A stretch of 6,274 nt of DNA from CAZGOM01 sp964527265. GTDB lineage: Bacteria; Planctomycetota; Phycisphaerae; Phycisphaerales; Phycisphaeraceae. A model generated the notes under the pieces. The model worked only from the letters and a program-made list of their open reading frames with translations, ran no database searches and was not told where the DNA came from. The first letter of the stretch is position 1; each line of letters opens with the position of its first letter. Made by a program: the position numbers and the translations under genes. Below, piece by piece: positions 1 to 4,782 of the stretch. The stretch spans positions 1 through 6,274 of the forward strand of contig CAZGOM010000269.1 of NCBI GenBank assembly GCA_964527265.1. Direction: 5' to 3'.

Positions 1-1312
1 ACGCCATCTGCATCTCAAAGGCATCGATCTTTTTGCCCAGGAATTCCGGCGTCCGACCCACCATCAGCCCCGCCAGAAACACGGTCACCACGACAAACGC
101 CAGCATGCCGTACAGCCCGGACCCAACACCCCCGAATACCACTTCACCCAGTTGGATGAGGAGCAGCGGGACCATCCCGCCGATAGGCGTCAGCGAATCA
201 TGCATTCCGTTGACTGCGCCGCATGACGCCGCTGTGGTCGCCGTTGCAAACAACGCGGTATCTACGATGCCAAACCGCGCTTCCTTGCCTTCCATGTTTC
301 CGCCGGCCATCAAGTCCGAAGCCGCCACATCCGCCCCTGCATGCGCCAGATGTGCCGTGCCCGTTTGCTCGGCCCACAGGCAAACTGCCAGGAACCCCAT
401 GAAAATCACCAGCATCACGCCGTAGAGCATCAGCCCCTGACGCCTGTCTTGCACCCAGTATCCAAAGGCGAAGCACAGCGCACCGGGAATCAGCAGGATC
501 GCCAGCGTCTGCAGAAAGTTCGAAACCGGTGTTGGATTTTCAATCGGGTGCGCGCTGTTGGCGTTGTAAAAGCCGCCCCCGTTGGTGCCCAGTTGTTTGA
601 TTGCCACCTGCGAAGCCGCCGGCCCCAGCGGGACTTTCTGCACCGTCACAGTTGTGCCGTCCTTCGCCTGGTACGGCTCAAGCAGCTTCACCTCACGCGA
701 AGACTGAAATGTCTGCGCTACACCCTGTGAAACCAGGACGCACGCCAGCAGCAGCGACAGCGGGAGCAGGATATACAGCGTTGCCCGCGTCACATCCACC
801 CAGAAGCTCCCCAGGTCTGCGCGCGATCCCTTGCTGAATCCACGCACCACCGCCACCAGGACCGCGATTCCTGTTGCCGCAGATAAAAAGTTCTGCACAG
901 CCAGGCCCGCCATCTGCGAGAAGTAGCTCATCGCCACTTCGCCGGAATAGGCTTGCCAGTTCGTGTTGGTCACAAAGCTGATCGCCGTGTTACCCGCAAG
1001 CCAGACGGAAAGCCCAGGCTTCCCCTCCGGGTTGAGCGGCAAAAACCCTTGCAGCATCAGCATCGCAAACAGCACCACCAGGCCCAGGCCGTTAAACAAC
1101 GCCATTGCAGTCAGGTAGCCGCGCCAGTCCATTTTGTCAGACGGGCTCACGCCTGCCAGTGCGTACACACCGCGCTCAACGGGCCCCAGCACAGTGCCCA
1201 AAAATGCCGGACGTCCTTCCATCGCGCCAGCCACATAGGCCCCCAGCCAGCGTGAGAAAACTGTCAGCAGCACCACGAACAAACCGATCTGTACCAGTGC
1301 GTTGTTAATCAT
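1..1312 (-). CDS. kdpA: Potassium-transporting ATPase subunit A (KdpA), 5' part; runs off left edge
   Basis: KdpA is the K+-selective, channel-like membrane subunit of the KdpFABC pump, which takes up potassium at very low external K+ using ATP hydrolysed by KdpB. From the ATG at 1312 the frame stays open for 437 codons to the window edge, so the last 120-150 residues of a roughly 560-residue family are outside; this is a window cut, not a truncation. Selectivity-filter signatures are visible: NTAISFVTNTNWQ (residues 108-120), LGTNGGGFYNANSAHP (241-256) and TATTAASCGAVN (357-368), followed by VGRTPEFLGKKID (418-430). Long hydrophobic helices lie between them, for example near 5-20, 76-91, 177-196, 267-285 and 296-313. 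The start overlaps the kdpF stop by 4 bp (ATGA), and a GGAG Shine-Dalgarno sequence lies 8 nt upstream, which fixes the start. kdpB and kdpC are expected to follow beyond the left edge. Identification is very secure. Confidence 0.97.
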   Translation of the reverse strand, partial: MINNALVQIGLFVVLLTVFSRWLGAYVAGAMEGRPAFLGTVLGPVERGVYALAGVSPSDKMDWRGYLTAMALFNGLGLVVLFAMLMLQGFLPLNPEGKPGLSVWLAGNTAISFVTNTNWQAYSGEVAMSYFSQMAGLAVQNFLSAATGIAVLVAVVRGFSKGSRADLGSFWVDVTRATLYILLPLSLLLACVLVSQGVAQTFQSSREVKLLEPYQAKDGTTVTVQKVPLGPAASQVAIKQLGTNGGGFYNANSAHPIENPTPVSNFLQTLAILLIPGALCFAFGYWVQDRRQGLMLYGVMLVIFMGFLAVCLWAEQTGTAHLAHAGADVAASDLMAGGNMEGKEARFGIVDTALFATATTAASCGAVNGMHDSLTPIGGMVPLLLIQLGEVVFGGVGSGLYGMLAFVVVTVFLAGLMVGRTPEFLGKKIDAFEMQMA

Positions 1313-1401
1313 TCGAACCACTCCGGTTTAAGCAGCGCCACCGTCAGATAACCTGACAGCAGCACCGCGAGCACCGCCGAAATGAGGTAAACAATATTCA
1401 T
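1309..1401 (-). CDS. kdpF: KdpF, small stabilising membrane peptide of the Kdp pump
   Basis: This 30-residue peptide begins MNIVYLISAVLAVLLSGYLT and ends in KPEWFE. It is a single hydrophobic helix followed by a short charged tail, the build of KdpF, which binds KdpA and stabilises the KdpFABC complex in the membrane. Position supports this: kdpF is normally the first cistron before kdpA, and here its TGA overlaps the kdpA ATG by 4 bp, implying translational coupling. The 'GYL..AL....E.F' pattern resembles the E. coli peptide. An in-frame TAG lies eight codons upstream with no other start between, so the ATG at 1401 is the only candidate. The Shine-Dalgarno sequence is weak: a GAG sits 9 nt upstream and a stronger AGGGGG about 17 nt upstream is too far. 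The gene is short enough for automated gene callers to miss. Confidence 0.92.
   Translation of the reverse strand: MNIVYLISAVLAVLLSGYLTVALLKPEWFE
1321..1326 (-). promoter_or_regulatory. Ribosome binding site of kdpA
   Basis: CCGGAG on the minus strand has its GGAG core 8 nt before the kdpA ATG and lies inside the last codons of kdpF. Together with the ATGA overlap this supports coupled translation of kdpF and kdpA and decides the kdpA start. Confidence 0.75.
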
Positions 1402-1446
1402 GGCAACATTCTCGGGATCCCCCTAGCTCCGGTCGAGCCAGATCCC

Positions 1447-1489
1447 ATCAAGAATGTCCCCGCAGATATCAAGAAACCATCAAGAAACC
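1447..1489 (-). promoter_or_regulatory. Three phased direct repeats upstream of kdpF, candidate operator
   Basis: The octamer TTCTTGAT (minus strand) occurs at 1447-1454, 1468-1475 and 1479-1486. The latter two copies extend to an identical 11-mer, GGTTTCTTGAT. Start-to-start distances are 21 and 11 bp, about two and one helical turns, so all copies face the same side of the DNA. They lie 46-88 bp upstream of the kdpF start codon. OmpR/PhoB-family regulators, to which the kdp activator KdpE belongs, commonly bind direct repeats about 11 bp apart. Assigning these repeats to KdpE is inference; kdpDE is not in the window and no convincing -10/-35 pair was found. Confidence 0.5.
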
Positions 1490-1518
1490 AGCAATATCCT
1501 GAAAACCGCCTCTTTTTT

Positions 1519-1549
1519 CCCTCTACCCAGACCCCAGACCCTGAGCCCC
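1519..1549 (-). repeat. G-run array (G-quadruplex motif) with 7-bp periodicity, just after recQ
   Basis: On the minus strand five runs of three or four Gs follow one another (plus-strand C runs at 1546-1549, 1539-1541, 1532-1535, 1526-1528 and 1519-1521), separated by loops of 4, 3, 3 and 4 nt. This meets the usual G3+N1-7 definition of an intramolecular quadruplex. The array also shows a heptad repeat: CCCAGACC on the plus strand starts at 1526, 1533 and 1547, all multiples of 7 apart, with a degenerate unit at 1540. It begins 11 nt after the recQ stop and would be in the 3' end of the recQ mRNA. No hairpin-plus-T-tract terminator is seen between recQ and kdpF, so this array may mark the recQ 3' end, or the two may be cotranscribed. 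Confidence 0.65.
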
Positions 1550-1560
1550 AGACCTTTCTT

Positions 1561-3771
1561 CTACTGCTGTGCCAGGTGCGCCAATGTCACCTTGATCTCT
1601 TCCCATGCCACCGATCCTCCCAGCGCTTCATGGATCGGCTTAAGCCTCGCCTCCTCCATGCCCGACGCCGCCTTCACTACCCGCTCATACACCGCCAACG
1701 GCACCCACGCCTCCACGCTCACCGGCCGCGTTTCGATGATGAAATCCACCAGGTATTCTCCCACCGTGCTGCGCGCGCGGCCCGTCGCGGCCGCCACCTC
1801 ATCAATCGACGCACCATCCTCAAACATCTCACGCGCTGTACCCTTGGCTGCGCTTCCCCGCGACGGCACCCGGTTGATCTCCGGCAAGCGAACCCCTCCC
1901 CCGCCGCCCGCATCCATCCCTACTTGTCGTGCGATACAAAACTCCGTCACTGCTTCCAGAAAGCGCTCACCCAGGTCCGCCAATTTGCGCTCCCCGATGC
2001 CTTTCACGCGACGCATTCCCTCCAGCGTGCTGGGCCGCACCCGTGCCATCTCACGCAATGTCACGTCCGTAAACACCACAAACGGCGGCACGCCACGCTC
2101 CTGCGCCACGCGCTTGCGCAACTCCCGAAGCGATTCGAATAATCCCCGATCCACACCCTCCCACGACACCTCCGCGCTCCGCGTTGCACGCGATGCCGCG
2201 GCCTCACGCGGCCTGATTAAAAACACATCTTCCTTGCCTCGCATCACCGCCAGCGACTTATCGTTCAGCGTTACGATGGGCCTGTCCCCCGGCGTCCGTG
2301 AAAGCAACCCCTGATCAATCAATTGATACGCAAACCCCTGAATTACCGTTTTGGGCATGTCTTTCAAAAGCCCATACACCGATAGCTCATCATGCCTGCA
2401 TTTGCGCACCATCTCCGTGTTGGAGCCAAACAACACATCCACCACCTGCCCCACACCAAACCGCTGCCCTGTGCGCGCCACCGCGCTCATGATTTTCTGC
2501 GCGATCACCGTCGCCCCCTCCACACCCTCTACCTCATTCAAACACACATCGCACGCTTCGCACTTTGGCGCTGGATACTGCTGCCCGAAATATTCCGATA
2601 ACGCGCGATGGCGGCACCGCGCGCTGTTGCAGAACGACTGCATGTGATTCAGCAGTTCCAACTGTGTGGCGATCTGCGCTTCCGGGTCCGGCGCATCTGC
2701 AGAACTCTTGGTGATCAGCGACTCCCATCGCATCACATCCGCGGGCGTGTAAAACAGCACACATTCCGCCTCCAGCCCATCGCGTCCCGCGCGCCCTGTC
2801 TCCTGCTGATACCCCTCCACTGTCTTGGGCATCGCGGCATGAATCACACAACGCACATTGCTCCGGTCAATCCCCATTCCAAACGCCACCGTCGCTACCA
2901 CCACATCCAGCTCTTCATCCGAGAATTCTTCCTGCGTCCTCTGCCTCAGCTTTGGCTCCATCCCCGCGTGGTAATACCCCGCCTTGATCCCATTGGCCTT
3001 CAGCACCCCCGCCAGCGCCTCCGTGTCCTTGCGGCTCAAACAATAAATGATCGTCGCCTCCCCCTCATGGCGCCGCACCACCTCGATCACCTGCGCATGC
3101 AGATCCTGCGTCGGCAACACCCGATACGTCAGGTTCGGCCGGTCAAACACCCCCACCAGCACCGTTGGCTCCGTCAAACCAAGCTGCGCAACAATATCTC
3201 CCCGCACGCGCGGCGTCGCCGTCGCCGTATAGGCATGAATGCTGGATCCTGGAAACCGCTCCTTAAGCACCGCAAGCTGCCGGTATTCCGGCCTGAAATC
3301 ATGCCCCCATTGCGAAATGCAATGCGCCTCATCAATCGCAAAGCTGTCCACGCCCACTCGGTCCAGCAATTGCAGGAACCATGCGGTCATGAGTCGTTCC
3401 GGCGCCACGAAAATCAGCTTGAATTTCCCCTGCGATACCCCTGCCTCGATCGACCTACGCTCTTCCGGCGTCACACCTGAATGCAGCGCCTCCGCAGCGT
3501 ATCCGATGGATTTCAAGCCATCTACCTGATCCTTCATCAGTGAGATCAGAGGAGACACCACCACACTCAATTTCCCCGACACCAGGGGCGGCACCTGGTA
3601 GCAAAGCGACTTACCCCCGCCCGTGGGCATCACCACCAGTGAATCCCGTTTGGCCACCCCCGCCCGGATCGCCTCCGCCTGGATCGGTCTCAGGCTTTCA
3701 TACCCCCAATACCGCTTCACTTCCTGAGCAACACGCGCATCCAAACTCTTCGCATCTGCATCAAATGACAT
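1561..3771 (-). CDS. recQ: ATP-dependent DNA helicase RecQ
   Basis: RecQ is a 3'-to-5' superfamily 2 helicase that unwinds forks, recombination intermediates and G-quadruplexes in repair and replication restart. The 736-residue protein has the full domain order. Helicase motifs: RPIQ near 28, Walker A PTGGGKS (49-55), DEAH (147-150) followed by CISQWGHDFRPEY, TATATP (182-187) and QQETGRAGRDG (322-332). Zinc site: Cys386, 404, 407 and 410, with spacing close to E. coli RecQ. A winged-helix (RQC) domain with RFGVGQVVDVLFG spans about 425-510, and an HRDC domain about 543-615. A Gly-rich linker (621-626) leads to a C-terminal helix-turn-helix extension of about 95 residues (AREMFEDGASIDEVAAATG near 645), like HTH_40-type domains of some RecQ proteins. 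E. coli RecQ (about 610 residues) lacks this tail. I start at ATG 3771; a TTG at 3777 would add two residues. Neither start has a good Shine-Dalgarno sequence. No obvious LexA-type site was seen upstream. Confidence 0.97.
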   Translation of the reverse strand: MSFDADAKSLDARVAQEVKRYWGYESLRPIQAEAIRAGVAKRDSLVVMPTGGGKSLCYQVPPLVSGKLSVVVSPLISLMKDQVDGLKSIGYAAEALHSGVTPEERRSIEAGVSQGKFKLIFVAPERLMTAWFLQLLDRVGVDSFAIDEAHCISQWGHDFRPEYRQLAVLKERFPGSSIHAYTATATPRVRGDIVAQLGLTEPTVLVGVFDRPNLTYRVLPTQDLHAQVIEVVRRHEGEATIIYCLSRKDTEALAGVLKANGIKAGYYHAGMEPKLRQRTQEEFSDEELDVVVATVAFGMGIDRSNVRCVIHAAMPKTVEGYQQETGRAGRDGLEAECVLFYTPADVMRWESLITKSSADAPDPEAQIATQLELLNHMQSFCNSARCRHRALSEYFGQQYPAPKCEACDVCLNEVEGVEGATVIAQKIMSAVARTGQRFGVGQVVDVLFGSNTEMVRKCRHDELSVYGLLKDMPKTVIQGFAYQLIDQGLLSRTPGDRPIVTLNDKSLAVMRGKEDVFLIRPREAAASRATRSAEVSWEGVDRGLFESLRELRKRVAQERGVPPFVVFTDVTLREMARVRPSTLEGMRRVKGIGERKLADLGERFLEAVTEFCIARQVGMDAGGGGGVRLPEINRVPSRGSAAKGTAREMFEDGASIDEVAAATGRARSTVGEYLVDFIIETRPVSVEAWVPLAVYERVVKAASGMEEARLKPIHEALGGSVAWEEIKVTLAHLAQQ

Positions 3772-3829
3772 GCGCAAAGTTTACGACAAAAACCCTATCT
3801 TGTGCGCAGACTGCTTCATATGACATGCG
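3765..3829. repeat. 10-bp direct repeat ATGACATGCG flanking the recQ leader
   Basis: ATGACATGCG occurs at 3765-3774, spanning the recQ start codon, and again at 3820-3829, start-to-start 55 bp apart. The palindrome TGCGCA also occurs twice in this leader (3771-3776 and 3803-3808). The repeats bracket the stretch where a recQ promoter would lie (minus strand, 3778-3830), but I could not pick a clear -10/-35 pair. This could be a regulator site or chance. Confidence 0.35.
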
Positions 3830-3846
3830 TGTCTACGGAGACAAAG

Positions 3847-3864
3847 AAGGGCGGCAGTGCCTTT
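3847..3864 (-). terminator. Possible weak terminator downstream of the prepilin-like gene
   Basis: On the minus strand AAAGGC and GCCCTT form a 6-position stem with one mismatch around a 6-nt loop, followed by the T-rich CTTTGT. It lies about 40 nt after the prepilin-like stop and ahead of recQ. The T tract is poor, so intrinsic termination is uncertain. The same element is a slightly better hairpin on the plus strand (one G-U pair), where it is followed by only four Ts. Confidence 0.3.
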
Positions 3865-3876
3865 TGATGTGTGTGG

Positions 3877-3891
3877 GGGGAGTGGTTCCCC
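3877..3891 (-). other. GC-rich stem-loop just after the prepilin-like stop codon
   Basis: GGGGA and TCCCC form a perfect 5-bp stem around a 5-nt loop, beginning 13 nt beyond the prepilin-like TAA. No T tract follows directly, so it is more likely an mRNA 3' structure, acting with the next stem-loop at 3847-3864, than a complete terminator. Confidence 0.35.
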
Positions 3892-3904
3892 AGCGAAGGC
3901 CTGC

Positions 3905-4672
3905 TTAAAAGTCTTTGTAGAGGAAATACTGGCGGCTCATGTTCTTGACATTGGAGCCTGCGCGGTAGTTGCGGAGTTTGACGTGGCCGTCGATGAATAC
4001 GTAATTGGCGGCGACGGGATAGGCATCGCCGGAGGTGTCGTGGGTGTTGCCGGGCATGTAGTTGCCGGAGGTGCCGATGAATCTGGTGCCGGGACCGTCC
4101 CAGCAGAGGGGATCGCCCCACATGATGCGATTGGCGGGGTCTTGTGCATTGGGGAAGCGTCTGACCTCGGGCAGGCCGAAGGTGGCGTTAGCGATATCAC
4201 GTCCGGGGCCGACGTAATAGCCGTAGTTGGTGCGGTTGCTGTTGGCACTGCTGGAGGAGGTTTCGGAATAGAACTTGTCGGAAAGGTAGCTGGGGTTGAT
4301 CGACTTGTAATCGCGGTAGACCCCCAGAGGACACATCCAGAGAGCGGCGCGGTTGACGGCGTAGTCGTTGAAAAGAATCTGACGGGTGGCGGCGAGAAAG
4401 GTGTGATCAATGATCACGGTGACTTCAGGATCGGGATTGTAATAAGCCCCGTAAGGGACGATGCCTTTGTGGTCGTTGGAATAGACGATGGAAGCGATGG
4501 CGAGCTGCTTGAGATTAACCTGACAGTGCAGGTTTCTGGCGGCTTCGCGTGCTTTGGTGAGCGAAGGGAGGAGAATGGAGAGCAGCACTGCGACAATGGC
4601 GATGACCACCATTAATTCAACGAGAGTGAAGGCGTTGATAGGGCGCTGAAAACGCGTGTGGATCTGAGGCAT
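3905..4672 (-). CDS. Prepilin-type N-terminal cleavage/methylation domain protein (pseudopilin-like)
   Basis: This 255-residue protein has a type II/IV prepilin signature: a 14-residue basic leader, then FTLVEL with the expected Glu at position +5 (residue 19), then a hydrophobic helix to about residue 36. Prepilin peptidase would cleave before Phe15. The -1 residue is Ala14, not the usual Gly. After the helix come SLTKAREAARNLHCQVNLKQLA (38-59) and a soluble domain containing a Ser/Asn-rich loop near 136-145 and NYVFIDGHVKLRNYR near the C-terminus. This build is typical of the large pseudopilin-like family (DUF1559-like or related) of Planctomycetes, Verrucomicrobia and Lentisphaerae, whose functions are mostly unknown; many sit beside carbohydrate-active genes. 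The strict H-X9-DG spacing is not present: the preceding His is 16 residues before the DG. No other secretion gene is in view. The gene is preceded by a 110-bp spacer and an unusual hairpin that abuts its start codon. Confidence 0.9.
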   Translation of the reverse strand: MPQIHTRFQRPINAFTLVELMVVIAIVAVLLSILLPSLTKAREAARNLHCQVNLKQLAIASIVYSNDHKGIVPYGAYYNPDPEVTVIIDHTFLAATRQILFNDYAVNRAALWMCPLGVYRDYKSINPSYLSDKFYSETSSSSANSNRTNYGYYVGPGRDIANATFGLPEVRRFPNAQDPANRIMWGDPLCWDGPGTRFIGTSGNYMPGNTHDTSGDAYPVAANYVFIDGHVKLRNYRAGSNVKNMSRQYFLYKDF

Positions 4673-4679
4673 ATGTAAA

Positions 4680-4720
4680 TCCGTCTAGAAAAATTGATAG
4701 GGGTCATCAAGATAGACGGA
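4680..4720 (-). promoter_or_regulatory. Inverted repeat / hairpin covering the prepilin-like ribosome binding site
   Basis: TCCGTCTA (4680-4687) and TAGACGGA (4713-4720) are a perfect 8-bp inverted repeat. Inside it TTGAT (4694-4698) and ATCAA (4706-4710) pair again around a 7-nt loop, with an asymmetric internal loop of 6 and 2 nt. In the mRNA the 3' arm ends 7 nt before the ATG at 4672 and contains the only Shine-Dalgarno-like GGA (4680-4682), so folding would hide it. Alternatives are a dyad-symmetric operator in DNA or, less likely since no T tract follows, a terminator of the upstream gene. Confidence 0.5.
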
Positions 4721-4726
4721 AGTTGT

Positions 4727-4741
4727 TCTGAATCTTTCAGA
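4727..4741 (-). other. Short hairpin between the CBM9-like and prepilin-like genes
   Basis: TCTGAA and TTCAGA pair perfectly (6 bp) around a 3-nt loop, about 40 nt after the CBM9-like stop codon. The stem is AT-rich and has no T tract after it, so it is at most a weak 3' structure. A further 5-bp stem (CTTAA at 4748-4752 with TTAAG at 4760-4764) lies nearer the stop codon. Confidence 0.25.
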
Positions 4742-4782
4742 GTGCGGCTTAATTCGTCTTTAAGTGATTGAAATATAGAAAC

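Noticed and set aside
1..1312. Possible disrupted kdpA
   Set aside because: The frame reads without a stop or shift for 437 codons with all expected motifs; it only lacks a stop because the window ends.
1447..1489. Start of a CRISPR array
   Set aside because: The repeats are only 8-11 bp, partly tandem, with no spacers of regular CRISPR length and no cas genes.
1454..2314. Long plus-strand open frame (286 codons) opposite recQ
   Set aside because: It lies antisense to well-conserved RecQ, its translation is Pro/Ser/Arg/Thr-rich with no family resemblance, and it is a by-product of C-rich codon composition.
2608..3480. Long plus-strand open frame (290 codons) opposite recQ
   Set aside because: It is antisense to the RecQ helicase core; the product is rich in His, Arg and Pro with no recognisable domain.
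3772..3777. TTG start for recQ two codons upstream of the ATG
   Set aside because: The ATG at 3771 is the more usual codon and neither has a good Shine-Dalgarno sequence, so the TTG has no positive support; the difference is two residues.
3772..3904. Replication origin (oriC) at the skew reversal
   Set aside because: I found no DnaA-box-like TTATNCACA on either strand, no AT-rich unwinding tract, and no dnaA/dnaN nearby. Only the skew argues for it, so I report the skew and not an origin.
3857..4615. Plus-strand open frame (252 codons) opposite the prepilin-like gene
   Set aside because: It is a Gly/Val-rich shadow of the prepilin-like gene, which has a clear signature on the other strand.
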